Below, piece after piece: positions 10,400-20,550 of a DNA stretch of 64,000 nt (positions are counted from its first letter, which is position 1; each line of letters opens with the position of its first letter). The position numbers and the translations under genes are program-made. Below the pieces are notes generated by a model. That model made no database searches. It was not told the origin of the DNA and saw only the letters and a program-made list of their open reading frames with translations. Source of the DNA: Dipylidium caninum. Taxonomy: Eukaryota > Platyhelminthes > Cestoda > Cyclophyllidea > Dipylidiidae. The stretch covers positions 244,343 to 308,342 of the forward strand of contig QEYB01001189.1 of NCBI GenBank assembly GCA_017562135.1. Reading direction: 5' to 3'.

Positions 10400-12143
10400 T
10401 GGTTTGGTCGATTGTAGCCGTCCTTAACGACCGTAGAATTGAGAGCAGAGATGAGGCTTCCATTTGCCATTACACCTCCAGCTGGTTAGCAAGATGCGCA
10501 AAAAAATGGGTGTCCTTCAGCACACATGTGCTGCTCACACCTTAACGTGATTGCTGCGAAGGCTCGACCGAAGACCGCATACCACAAGACACACAAAGAC
10601 CCTCTCATCTCAACGCGGCCATACACGGGTCTCCCCACTCATACAGTCCGGCACCATGTGTCCATCGTCAACGTCCGACGCTCTCCTCAATGCCTGCTCC
10701 TATCATAATTCCAAACCAATTGCCTAATCAGTAAATGTGACAGCAGACATAAGTCATCGAGCGACATCTGAAATAATAATATGGCTATCCTTTGTTTCCT
10801 CTTCCTCTTCGGTTTCTTCGACGTCCTACTATATTGCGGTTTTAAAAATTGTTGATTTAATCAGACTTGAGAGAGTTAATGCAATGATCATATCTGTACG
10901 AAAGCAAAAAGATACCAATTCGTTCGGTGCGCAGCAGACGGAAAGAAAAAATGAAGTTATCGAAGAACTTGGAATTTACGACCTGCAGTAGAGTCACGGT
11001 TTGAAGAGGCAGAGAGGAAATGGCACATATTGGTCGGTGTGACAGGGCGATGCATTTCCCGTCAACCTCGACATCCAATTGTTCGATGCCGTAACTTGGA
11101 GGTTGACAGTGACTAAGGCAACCAAAAAGATGGCATTGTAATCGTGAGGCGGGTACGGGATCGGCCTCACTCTCCCCACATCATCTCGGCGAAATTAGAT
11201 TTCCCACACCTTTTGGCCTCGTATTCGAATGGGAAGGGAAACGATAACATTTGAGATGACAATTCAGGCCCTGTTAACCAGACCAATTACAGCTCCACCT
11301 ACTCTGCTCCCTCAACAGCACACTTAATTCGAAAATTGTAATTTTATGTGGTGTTGAATGCGGTCTCAGTACACCGCGGCAACACCTGGTGACTCCCTTT
11401 TTTACCGGTCTCCGTTCTGTGTTCAAACGTGCACTGCTCAACGTGGTCAACGTAAAGGCTTCTGGCGTCGCCGCTTTGACAGGCTTTATTGTGCGCGAGT
11501 TGGTAGAAAGAGCCTTGTGTGCATACTGCTCTGACAGGTCATCGGGTTGCGTTTGCTCGCTCCAACTAACAGTGTAAACAGACTCAACGTGACCTGACCT
11601 CAGCTGGCGCACACAGACAACACAGGGCCAGCAACCGTTCTGGGTGCTGATGTCCATTTGATTACATCAATCCTAGACTTCACAAAGCAACATGAAATAT
11701 CTCTTCAATCTGGCGACTAACACCGTGTGCTTGGTAAATGACACGACTTTCTGCTCAAGTTACTGTTGATTAGAACATATGCGGGTGTACTCATTCTCTT
11801 GGGCAGGCTTCTAAATCTGTCTACTCTCCGTCGACATCACCCCTCAGGGTCGCCACCTCCCCCATGAGTTTGCCAATTGACGTGGCGGTTAGAGGTGAAA
11901 GCCATAGCCTCGATGGCCGATGCCAGCATGTTCTATGAAAGCGTGGCATGGAAGAGGACAACGTGTGTCCAGGCCTTCCCCATCTCCATCTCAATCGCCA
12001 TCCTCATCCCCATCGTCTCCAGTCGCTCGCGCTCGTAGCTCTCAACACCTACCTACGACAGCGATGTGCTCGCCTGGTCACACAACTACGACTTTGTCAA
12101 GAACACTTGCTGATGTTGTCGTCTCGCTCATATTACTCCCCTC
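10400..12143 (+). repeat. Block A, copy A1
   Basis: This block recurs inverted at 32,865-34,604 (A2) and in the same orientation at about 60,398-62,300 (A3). A1 and A2 are close over 11.4-12.1 kb but clearly diverged (many substitutions) over 10.4-10.7 and 11.0-11.35 kb. No frame gives a recognisable protein. Two overlapping frames around 11.95-12.36 kb encode S/P-rich or basic peptides whose frame is not kept in A3. A1 ends at a CT tract (12,139-12,165), after which the similarity to A2 stops. Confidence 0.85.
11217..11520 (+). repeat. Repeat R inside block A
   Basis: From GCCTCGTATTCGAATGGG through TGTGGTGTTGAATGCGGTCT to the CACCTGGTGACTCCC stretch, this part aligns with 28,420-28,720 at clearly lower identity than A1 shares with A2. 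It is therefore an older repeat that was later carried along in the young block A duplications. Confidence 0.65.
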
Positions 12144-12236
12144 CCCTCCCCTCCTCTCTTGTCTTCTCTTCTCTATTCACCTCACCTTCATTCGGCCTCC
12201 CATCCTCTCTGTCTCCCATGCATTCCCTACCCTCCT
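12139..12236. repeat. Pyrimidine tract at a block A/B junction
   Basis: Runs of CCCCT and TCTTCTCTT followed by a stretch with CATTCGGCCTCCCATCCTCT. The same tract and continuation occur at about 35,090-35,190 in the left palindrome arm, inside block E. The A1 similarity ends exactly in this tract. Confidence 0.75.
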
Positions 12237-12947
12237 CTCAGGCGTCCAAAAGGGGGGCGGGGGGAGGCGGGGGAAATCTTTATGATCTCGGCATGAGCCG
12301 CATTGGGGGATGTCAGAAGAATTTGAGCTGTAAACTCGACTGTGGGGAGAAAAGTTGATGCAGGCATAAGGACCACGACAATTGAGTCGTCTGCAGACGG
12401 TGGGTGTTCCATACGGCGTGCTCGCGACAGCACTTAACAGATATCAAGGAGGGCAAAGTGGGATCTACTTGTCCTCGTCGAGCCGCTGTTAATGGAAGCG
12501 GATTAGAATGAGAAGAACTTAACCCCCGTATTTGTGACCTAATGTTGCCTCATACGTCATCCGCCAGGAATATGAATTTGCCTTGGCTGTATGCACTACA
12601 GTCTTCCGCCTAGATGCCACTTCACAACTCTTTCTACTACCCATGCTGTCGCAGTTCAGCATACTCTCGGACACCGACTGGTGAATGATGAGGCGTGCAA
12701 GGAGTACGTCAAACGGCACCACACTGCTGACATCTCGTCCCGCATACACCAGGAGCCTGCCCACTCGTCCCGCCCTCGCTCGCTATGAAAGCAGTGATAC
12801 ACACATGCACACACCGCTGGCAAGCAGTATATCCAAACGACGCAGTGAAATCGTGTCAACCTCCTCCTGCTTGCAAAGCTCACGAGAGCGTGAGCTGATA
12901 CACTTTTTGTTTTCAACGCTCTCCCCATAGCATCCTTATTCCCTTTC
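12236..12947 (+). repeat. Block B, copy B1
   Basis: Recurs directly at 22,815-23,498 (B2) and inverted at about 26,605-27,283 (B3). It starts with a G-run-rich stretch and ends just after a CCCTTTCACA. Open frames of 80-146 codons occur on both strands but overlap each other and are not consistently kept, so no gene is called. It contains a conserved short hairpin (12,878-12,895). Confidence 0.85.
12878..12895. other. Conserved short hairpin in block B
   Basis: A 7-bp perfect stem GCTCACG / CGTGAGC with a four-base loop AGAG. It is kept at 23,427-23,444 and, in inverted form, at 26,618-26,635. It is not followed by a T run. Function is unknown. Confidence 0.7.
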
Positions 12948-13225
12948 ACAATTTCGCTCACGTCCACACTCACGCAAGCAGAACACATGGTGTGTAGAGG
13001 GATGGACTGTGGGCTACTCCACTTCATATCGTCCCACCTGTGTTTCAGGCCTGCCAATGGATGACTATCACACAGGGATTTGCTGCGACTCGTCACTATT
13101 TGATCTGAGGCTGTGTGGAGTCACCGTCAACGGCAATGTGAGGCGAGGTGAGGTGATGTGGTGTGGAATGTGAGGTGTGGGGTGTGGGAATGGAGGTGGG
13201 AGAAGGGAACGGGGCAAGATATTAC
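12948..13225. repeat. Flank of NPC1 fragment 2
   Basis: Collinear with 3,470-3,715 plus 4,140-4,230, including the GT-rich tract at 13,140-13,200. It lacks the 415-base segment found in unit 1. No coding sequence is supported. Confidence 0.6.
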
Positions 13226-13573
13226 TCCGTCACATGCAACATACGAATGGGTGAGGGTCCGACCTCCCCGACCGGAGTGGCCAGGCTACGTAGAAACTCC
13301 TGAGCATCACAATGTTCTTTAAAGGCAGACTCGTTTAACGCCTTTCACGAACACTACCTCACATGTTAAGGGAACGCACGGAACGGAGTGGTGGGTTAAA
13401 CGAAGACGGGATGATGGGGAATGTGATCAGTCCTCCTCCACTCACCTTGCAGGCATTGAACAGATCACTCGAGAACTCTTCCTTCACAGTGACAGTGATT
13501 TCTGTGATGACCTTCTGCTCGTCTCTTTTTCACATTGCAAACTATTTCGCTTTGCTCGGGGTTGCATTCCAAC
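13226..13573 (-). pseudogene. NPC1 N-terminal domain fragment, copy 2 (two exons, frameshifted)
   Basis: Second minus-strand relic of the NPC1 luminal N-terminal domain. Exon 2 (13,446-13,573) has an acceptor ending TTTGCAG and an intact donor GTGAGT, the very site destroyed in copy 1. It is 128 nt long against 127 in copy 1, so its frame is broken about one third of the way in, at a run read GTGAAAAAGAG on the minus strand. Exon 3 (13,226-13,341) encodes CDAQEFLRSLATP and MLHVTE without a stop, in the phase expected from exon 2. Its donor is weak (GTAATA). The acceptor chosen for exon 3 (GAAAG) is poor and uncertain. No exon 1 is found upstream: similarity to copy 1 ends at the exon 2 acceptor. 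The two copies thus carry different lesions, and neither can encode a full domain as read. A sequencing error at the homopolymer remains possible for the frameshift. Confidence 0.75.
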
Positions 13574-14221
13574 CTGCAAATCAGCAGCAGCATTTACTTT
13601 GGCTCTACGCGCTCCAGTCAGGAGAGGCAAAGCCGGTAATTTCCGATATATCCAAATACAGCGAAAGGGGGACACATGTCGTAAAGTGGGAAAAATAAGA
13701 AGATCGCCGCGCTCTCAATGCGCTTTACGAAGTCGCGTATTCAGGAAGAACTAGTGAGAAATAAAGAAGAATGTTTGGTGTCTCTTGCTGCTGAAATCAC
13801 ATGTATATACTCGACTAAGCGGCTCAATTTGTCGGCAGAGATTTTGCGCTTTTTTCCCACTGTGTCCTTCGTCCCAGAATTAGCCTTCTCTCTCTACTTG
13901 CGCGTAGCCTATTATGCGTCTCACACCCGGTGCAGAGCAGTTGTTGACATCACCAAGGATCGCGCCCATTTAACGATATGCCATTGTAAACCTCACATCT
14001 CCCACTTCCACCCGTTGAAGTGCATGCTTTGTCCTGCCACCCGATTCCTGCCACTCGATTCCTCGACAGAACGAGTCGAATAGAGGAATGGAGAGATGTC
14101 TTACTCGTTGACTGTGATTGCTTGAATGAAATAGTGGTGCGATTTGTACGCAGACATACAAATCTCTCGTCCAATTCCTCGCCGCACAACCTGGTGCCCC
14201 AATCGGACCTGGGACATTCAC
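13574..14221. other. No supported gene
   Basis: A 121-codon plus-strand open frame (13,718-14,083) shows no known domain. A short piece (about 14,160-14,195, CAAATCTCTCGTCCAATTCC) reappears inverted at 26,540-26,580, next to copy C3, showing that the ancestral block C extended this far. Confidence 0.4.
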
Positions 14222-14624
14222 CACACAGACGGACGCGTCCACTTATGAGATGGTGGAAGCGCCGCCCTTCCAGACGACCTGCTGAGCACTCATGCCACGC
14301 GAGCACTCCGAGGAGCCGCGATCGTCACTCACATGGATTGCGAGAGCACATCTCGCCTCTGTCTGCGCCGCATCGTTCAGCTGCAATCGCGTGGGCATAT
14401 CAGCGCCGCCGTGACGATGACCACGTTGCTTCCCGCTGTATTACTTGTAGTAGTCGGGTCCAGCCGTCACTGCCGCTACCACAACGACGACGCGCGAATG
14501 TGTGGGTGGGAAAGGCGCCTTTGTGGCATAGCTGGAAACAAACACAGAACATGCCTGGACGGAGGTGCACTTGCGAGGAGCATGTAGCCGGTTGAGGAAG
14601 CGGGTGGACTGCGGAATAATGGGC

Positions 14625-14631
14625 TATAAAA
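14625..14631 (+). promoter_or_regulatory. TATA-like element conserved in block C
   Basis: TATAAAA in the context GGGCTATAAAATAATGC. The same element is at 21,798-21,804, at 23,776-23,782 in an otherwise diverged copy, and on the minus strand at 26,247-26,253. Persistence in a diverged copy is suggestive, but no gene is identified downstream, so promoter activity is only a possibility. Confidence 0.35.
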
Positions 14632-15271
14632 TAATGCCGAAGAGAGGAGCATGAAGCTCTGGTTCAGCCAAACCCAACGTTGAGGTTCGGCGGCCGAATC
14701 GAGAGAACGGCTGACGACACAAGATGGTGTAGTTCGACCCTGATGGCAGCTGGAGGCGGTGGGCGCGGAGTCATTTCGTAGTGAGCTCTTGCTGCCTCTG
14801 AACGACGTGTTTGTATCGCTACACTTATGTGCAATTGTCCACGCTCTGGCGCGTCGTGCAGTGCGGCCTCCACGAAACGAGTTGCCTATCCGTCGAGGTG
14901 GCGACATCGGACTGGACAGCAGATTTGAGAAGTGGCGATCTCACGAACAGACATACCTCACAGATCAGTGACGGAGGAGGTGACCAGGATCAAGCACTCA
15001 ACTTCGCCTACGACGGGGTTTGGTTGACTCTTCTGCTCAATGCCACTGGCCGACCCGCCCTTTCACGAATCGTCAGCACTCTAAAGTCATTCAGTGACAG
15101 TCATGATTTATGCATGATTATGCATTGCTCCCCATTTTACGTGATTATACATTGCGACGTGTCATTCATCAGGCTGCACTGCTTCAAGCCACCATCTTTT
15201 GCCTACTGGCTTGCAGTGAGCATGGTGTCGCTGGCGAAAGGGCATATCGAGGCAGCGGCCTTGATGTAATG

Positions 15272-15302
15272 CAAGAAGGAGGAGGAGGAGGAGGAGGAAG
15301 AT
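15272..15302. repeat. GGA trinucleotide repeat
   Basis: About seven GGA units in block C. It is present as a similar-length tract near 22,452-22,476 and shorter in C3 (near 25,592-25,604), so it varies among copies. Confidence 0.85.
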
Positions 15303-16291
15303 GAGCTGGTGACGGAGACGAGGGAGAAGGGGAATGGCTTCAGTCTGAGCGCAAGGGAATGAAGCGTGAGGAAAACACGGGTGGCAGCAAATAGCAGTCA
15401 CACGGACACCAGCAGAAGCTGGGTTCATCGGTGGCCGCGTTGATGTCGTTGGCGATAGGGCAAGGGGGCCAGAAGAAATGGCTTCGGGTGTCTGCTACTC
15501 ACACCATCGTGGGGGAGCAAATAGAGCTGTACGCTTGAAGACCCGATCATCCAATTTCTTCTGAGTTCATCCACATGGCTTCCAACTTGAATATCTCCGA
15601 GCAAAGTGCGAAATGGTTTGCCGAGCCTGTGAAGTACGGAGGAAGAAGTGCACCCTTAGGCAGTGTCCTGTGAGAACAAATGTGGCTCAACATTTGCTCG
15701 CCTCCCGCGGGAATCGTGTCGGTACAGCCACTCCCGTGCTCCTGCCGTGTGGGCGGCCACCGCGCCATTCCATGGCCGTGCCCTACTGTTTCAGATCATC
15801 AGCACCGCTAAACCGCGGCGCAAAGGGCCGGGAGTTTTTCCCCTTTCACTGTGTACTCGGAGTAAACACTGGCATTGCAGGCATTGCAACAGCTGCCACC
15901 GCTTGCGACCAGACGACAGCAGCGCGGAAACAGCCCAGCGGTTCGTAGGCAGACCGGCTACTTGTTTAAGGGCACCGGCTTTCCCTTCCCCTTTCGCTAT
16001 CCCTTTGCCTCCCCTCCTCTCCTCTGTCCTCCCCTCCACGCGGACAGGCAAGAGTGGGCTGTGGGTCCGTTGAGCTTTTCCAAGATTGAGGCACAACTTT
16101 CCTTGGGTTGGCAACCAGTTCTAGCTATCCGACAGGAATGTTTTTCTTGTGCACAGTCTATTCGGAAATGTATGAAGTAGTTTTGTATTCGCCGCGGGAG
16201 GGCAATTAATCGTCGCCCAACCCAAGGGGAAACAAAGGCGCCTCGACCTGCTGCGACCCACGGTGTGACGACCAGTTTTTCTCTTCCCTCA

Positions 16292-16831
16292 TGGCGGCAC
16301 TGACGACTGTGACCTCACTGCGCTGAGTAGATCAGACAGAGTGAATTTTGAACGCCTTCCGCAGAAAGTAGGCGGTTGGACAATGATTTGTACAGCGCGT
16401 GTTGGCGCGTGCCACAGACGGACAGCCACACCGGTGTCCGCGACGGAAGATGATGTGACGCCGGTGGTGCTGGCTCTTGCACAGTGAGTGCAGCGGTAGG
16501 CAATTGCGCGGCCACGATTTCACGTCTTTGAATAAATATGGTGATCGGCTGATCGTGGCGCGGCGCGGCGCGGCGAAGAGTGGAGAGGAGAGGAGAGGAG
16601 TGGAGAGGAGAGGCCGAGACTGGCGATGCGCACAATTAGTCTCATCATTGTTCCTACCTGTCACCGCTTCTCGTTTGGGCCACAGTTTACCGATTGTAGA
16701 GGGATCAGGCAAATAAAATGCAACTCTGGTAACATTTTAAACGCCAAGTTCTCATTTCAGATGATGCAGAGTCGCGTGGAGTCCCTTTAAGCACTGCCCA
16801 TCCGGCGACGTGGCAGCAGCACGGTTTACCT
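16292..16831. other. Spacer between blocks C and H; GC/GA-rich simple repeat
   Basis: Unique in the window apart from a simple-repeat stretch at 16,556-16,613 (GGCGC units then GGAGA units). Overlapping minus-strand frames of about 110-125 codons cross it without recognisable features. No gene is called. Confidence 0.45.
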
Positions 16832-17218
16832 GGCACACACGAGGTTACTCACGGACTGTGTGCTACCCGCCACGGCGCCGCAGCGTCATGTGCCCCCGAC
16901 CAAACAGGTGAATCTGAAACTGCGCTGAGGTCAGGTCAAATGCGGTCAGCAGGCAACATGCGGTGTTCCTCGTAGCATGGCTTCATCACACTCTCACGCA
17001 ACCGTGAGAGTGCAATTAACATGATGTAGATAATGACATTTTAGACGGGTTTTTTCGACTGAACGCTGAGGCCATTGCGCCAGGTGTCACGCCATCCACC
17101 CGAGAAGACGACTCCGCCCACTTCATCTTCTCCCCTGACCCGTCTCCATCTTCTCGCCCCCACGTGGGATAAGAGAGCACACTTGTAAGTGTATTCCAGC
17201 ATGGTTTACTTGGTGGAG
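16832..17218 (+). repeat. 5' flank of block H, copy H1
   Basis: Starts CACACACGAGGTTACTCACG and matches 38,597-38,985 directly and 56,020-56,411 inverted. It includes a perfect hairpin at 16,989-17,012. The similarity stops at GGTGGAG (about 17,218), where the palindromic copies jump straight to the coding start region. Confidence 0.85.
16989..17012. other. Perfect 10-bp-stem hairpin, conserved in three copies
   Basis: Stem CACTCTCACG / CGTGAGAGTG with loop CAAC. It is identical at 38,753-38,776 and present as the reverse complement at 56,227-56,250. It lies about 1 kb upstream of the Q/E-S-rich gene in H1 and about 0.24 kb upstream in the other copies. No T run follows, so it is not a simple terminator. 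Confidence 0.8.
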
Positions 17219-18030
17219 AGAGAAAAGTACCCCTGTGCCTCGTCTCCTCCGATGCTCTGGCTTCACTTGGTCTCGTGCAATGAGACAGACTTGACGACTG
17301 GCCCAACAGACCACATCTCTCAACTTCCCTCAGCAGCACTCCAGGCCGGATGGGGCAGCACGCTTGGCGTCTAGCAAACGACTAGTGTCCTGCGTCGCCA
17401 TGCACCCAAGCAGCCTCAGTCTCAGCCGCAACGACAGGATGGCTGCAGCCCAGACTACCGGAAAACCGGATTCGTGGATGCTAGGTAGGCAAAAAGGAGA
17501 AATTAATGTGGTGTTATCAATACTAAACAAGACGTGGCCGAATGCGCTGCGCTATGGGACTGCACTTGGGAATCACCTGCAACTGGTGGTCCTTTGATAA
17601 AATTAATCCTATCAATCGACACAGGAGACCAACGGGGTAAACGCAGCCGAAATACCCAGTGAAAGACGGTGGCGGGTAGCGTCGGCATCTACATCCACCA
17701 TCGTCAGTGCCTAGGCTATGCGAACTGCTTAAAGAGACGCTGAAGATTGTGCCAGCTGCGACAGATTCTTGTACGTCGAGACCGGTCCAACTGGCATTTG
17801 GCGTGACTTTTACACTAGACGCGATGCGACGCGACTATTTCTGACACGTCCAAACTACGCTTACGCGACCGACGCGTCCAGCCTCTCGCGTTGAACGCTT
17901 GCGACACGGTGTTGGCAAATGCCTTCGCACGATTGGTCGGCCGTAGACGCAGTGTGCTATCAGCACAACACTCTAACACGACGTATAAAACGCACCTCTC
18001 GCAGACAGGAATCATTCACTGATCGCATCG
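17219..18030 (+). promoter_or_regulatory. Promoter-bearing segment of the Q/E-S-rich gene, only in H1
   Basis: This 0.8-kb segment is absent from the two palindromic copies. It holds ATTGG (17,932-17,936, an inverted CCAAT box), TATAAAA (17,984-17,990) about 50 bases later, and a TTCACTGA initiator-like stretch near 18,014. The spacing fits a TATA promoter whose transcript would start about 40 bases before the ATG at 18,056. The missing segment's right end shares CGAGGT with the joined sequence, consistent with a microhomology deletion. Confidence 0.6.
17984..17990 (+). promoter_or_regulatory. TATA box of the Q/E-S-rich gene
   Basis: TATAAAA in the context ACGTATAAAACGC, 66 bases upstream of the ATG, with an inverted CCAAT box about 50 bases further upstream. 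No comparable element precedes the copies at 39.0 and 56.0 kb. Confidence 0.6.
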
Positions 18031-18055
18031 AGGTAACTCTTCTGGTCCAACTGCC

Positions 18056-19048
18056 ATGACAGACGGTCGCCAAAAGAAGAATGAACAACCAACAACAAGA
18101 GCAAGAGCAAGAGCAGGGTACAGGGCAAGCGCATGGTCAAGAGCAGATGCAAGGGCAAGGGGAAGTACAAGAGCAAGAGCCACAAGGAGCAGAGTCAGAG
18201 TCCGAGAACCCCGAGATTGGGGCAACCGGGACTCAGATAAGCTGCCAAATTCCACTCCATCTTCTTCCCACTCAGTCAGCAGAAGCAGTCAGCGCGCAAT
18301 ACAACTGTCATGTCCACAGCGGCTACCTTAGGAGCGTGATCGTCTTTCGTTTACCAATAACGCCTCTAGCGTTGTCAGAGGTGAAACTGACGACTCGAGG
18401 TTCCGTAGGAGCCCAGTTCACATCGATCCTACTGCTTCCGGTAGTCTTCACCGCTACGACACCCCGGCATCCCGAACTGGACATTCATCCGTTCTTTGGT
18501 CATACGGAACGGCAACATCTCAACTGGGATATGGCGCGAGATTTTGCATCCAACGAGGACGCAATGCCGCCATACTGGGCTACTTCGAACTACAGTTCCG
18601 GATACTCCAGCTGCACCAGCTCTATGGAGGCGGAGCAGGCCAGCAATGATCCAACTGATGCAGCCCTGCCCACCCCAGGCATCGCCTTCCAATTGCCCAC
18701 ATTGAGGCGCCGACCAAGTACACTGAGACCGGGTTCTTTCTCATGAGAATTCTCTGATGCGTCCATCTCTCACTGACGTCGATATTTGCGACGAGGATGA
18801 GAATGAGATTTATCCAATGCCTATGCACTCACGCGTTACAGAGCAATCCGAGAGAGGCGATGGCACAAAGGTTCGGATTGCATCATCTCATAAGGAGAAT
18901 CTTCCGGGTAAGCATCCACCGTAGACGCTATCCCAGAGTTACAACCCCGGTCAGCAGTGGCAGCAACGACGGCAGTGACGGCAGCGGGAGCAGCGTTGAC
19001 AACAGCAACAATAGTTGCAGCAGCGGTAACAGCAACGCCGTTGAATGA
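18056..19048 (+). CDS. Q/E-rich and Ser-rich protein, copy 1 (with promoter; frame broken by single-base indels)
   Basis: Same gene as 39,012-40,001, in an H block that keeps a promoter upstream and an AATAAA at 19,208-19,213 downstream. Four single-base length differences relative to the 39-kb copy are visible. They are AAAA for AAA near 18,071, a lost G near 18,330, an extra C near 18,466, and TTT for TT near 18,739. The second and third restore each other. All fall in short homopolymers, and the H1 and C1 blocks show the same bias in non-coding DNA, so consensus error is at least as likely as decay. One substitution (GAA/GAG in TERQ) is synonymous. If corrected, it would encode the roughly 329-residue protein described for the 39-kb copy. 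I judge this the most likely expressed copy, but as read it is frameshifted. Confidence 0.5.
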
Positions 19049-19207
19049 GGCAAGGTGGACGGGGGAAGCGGAGTGGAGTGGAGTGAGTGGAGTGAGTGGA
19101 GGATGCACCTGACGCCCTAATGGACGCGGCAGGCAGCAAGTTCGCCTCAAAATTGTCCCCACGTTTTGGTGGCAAATCCTGACTTCCTCCTGCAATAACA
19201 GCTTGCA

Positions 19208-19213
19208 AATAAA
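19208..19213 (+). promoter_or_regulatory. Poly(A) signal candidate of copy 1
   Basis: AATAAA about 160 bases past the stop codon. In the 40-kb copy (near 40,162) and its inverted partner the hexamer reads AATAAG. This supports the view that only the 18-kb copy kept complete gene ends. Confidence 0.4.
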
Positions 19214-19613
19214 TAATCACGAAATTTCTCTCCTCCGTATTGCAACACACGATAAGAAGTGCCCGCAAGCGCCCACAATGTAGAGAAATTTCGATTGAAC
19301 CGGGTAAAGGCGTTAGAAGAAAAGCGTTTTCAACTGATGATGAGGCAACATGAAATGGGATATTCGCACTGCTACTCACAATTCCCCCCTGATTCACCTG
19401 GGGAGAAGGGCGAAATCGCTCAAAAACGACCAATCAGTAAATGAACAGTCGTCCTCATCGTTCCGTCTGGAAATGTCCCACCTCATTCTTACTCTGTATT
19501 TTTATTCTTCAACACCACAAAGTGCGCATTCTGACATGCGATTCCACTATTAATTTGTCGAGAAAAGCCTTTTCTCCTTCCTTGTTGAATATTGCTGGCA
19601 AATTTAGGCAAAT

Positions 19614-19823
19614 ATGCCAGCAATGGGACGGGCCCTTGTGGGCTCTGCAATTGACATTGCCCGCCTTCGCTGCAGCCGAGCAGAAATTAAGGCAGAACGT
19701 GAGACCTACACGCAGTATGGCGAAGCAGTTTCCCTCCGCCTCTTGAAGTTGGACTCCGCAGCACCACACGCAGTCTCAACGAGAAAGGTTTCGCCTTCTC
19801 CACGCATGACAGGGGGCGATTGA
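19614..19823 (+). other. Conserved 69-codon open frame downstream of the Q/E-S-rich gene
   Basis: ATG-to-TGA frame encoding MPAMGRALVGSAIDIARL and continuing basic/serine-rich to RMTGGD. It is open in all three H copies (also 40,561-40,770 plus and 54,235-54,444 minus). The single residue change seen (APH against ASH) is non-synonymous, so conservation may only reflect recent duplication. No family is recognised. Confidence 0.3.
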
Positions 19824-20550
19824 GTGGAGCTCTCGTGAGCCTCCTCCTCCTCTCCTTCCGCTTCGGAATAGCCTACGTGTTGTACTTCGCTCGCGCTGAA
19901 AAGGGTGGAAGCAGGGGGTAGGCCTCACGAGTGCCGCCTAATGTGTGGAAAGGTGAACAAATAGAGGCATTGTGGGGGGCGGGGGTGGAGGAATGGTGAA
20001 ATGGGCAGCGTGGTGCCTACCGTGGTACGAATTTGCGTGTCGCCTTGCTCATGGCACTTTGGTGTCGTTGCTGCTGAAGTGCGAGGAAAGGTGGGTGTAG
20101 GCGAGCGAGCATGGCATGATCGGGATGTGTTCGGAGGTCTGCGCTTGGGGAAGGCAGCGTCGCTCGGCGGCGATGTTGGAGGCAGCAGGGCCGTGGACGA
20201 TAAGCATTCCCACGCGTATGCAGTTGCGTAGACGAAGCGAAACGCTTTATTCTGCCTCCCACACAGTCCTAAATTACCCCTGTTGTACTGGATTCAAGTA
20301 AAAAAGAACTTAACACTTGACGACACGAGAGATCGTGACTCTTAAGCTCCGCTCCGGTAGCTCGTATTCCGAGGCGATCATTTGCATCCAATGCGTGGTT
20401 TACTCGTTATGTGGACGAAAAGTGGCATTTTTAAACTCGCAGAACATGCATTTTCGCTACACTCATACACTACCACTCCAGCCGAGACGGGATTTTGCCT
20501 CGAGTGCAGGTTTCCGCTTAAATCCCCTTTAAGATTGTTTATTTATCTTT

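Larger units (their letters stand above)
14222..16291 (+). repeat. Block C, copy C1 (its 3' part is block E)
   Basis: Recurs directly at 21,397-22,806 (C2, 5' two thirds only) and inverted at 24,603-26,520 (C3). The last 680 bases (from about 15,610) form block E, found five times in the window. Two minus-strand open frames near 14.5-14.9 kb are interrupted in this copy (a TAG replaces TGG near 14,890) while C3 is open. C1 carries extra bases in homopolymers relative to C3, for example a five-T run near 16,140 against four T elsewhere. Confidence 0.85.
19049..20550 (+). repeat. 3' flank of block H, copy H1
   Basis: 19,049-19,865 matches 40,002-40,815 directly, including a 70-codon frame at 19,614-19,823. 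The stretch 19,866-20,270 is unique, and 20,270-20,550 matches about 41,205-41,450. The left arm thus has a different 0.4-kb segment in the middle. Homopolymers are again longer here than in the palindrome, for example CCCCCC against CCCCC near 19,386. Confidence 0.75.

Noticed and set aside
15663..16073. Possible zinc-binding motif HWHCRHCNSCH in block E
   Set aside because: The motif is destroyed by indels in the palindrome copies and lies in only one of several open frames.
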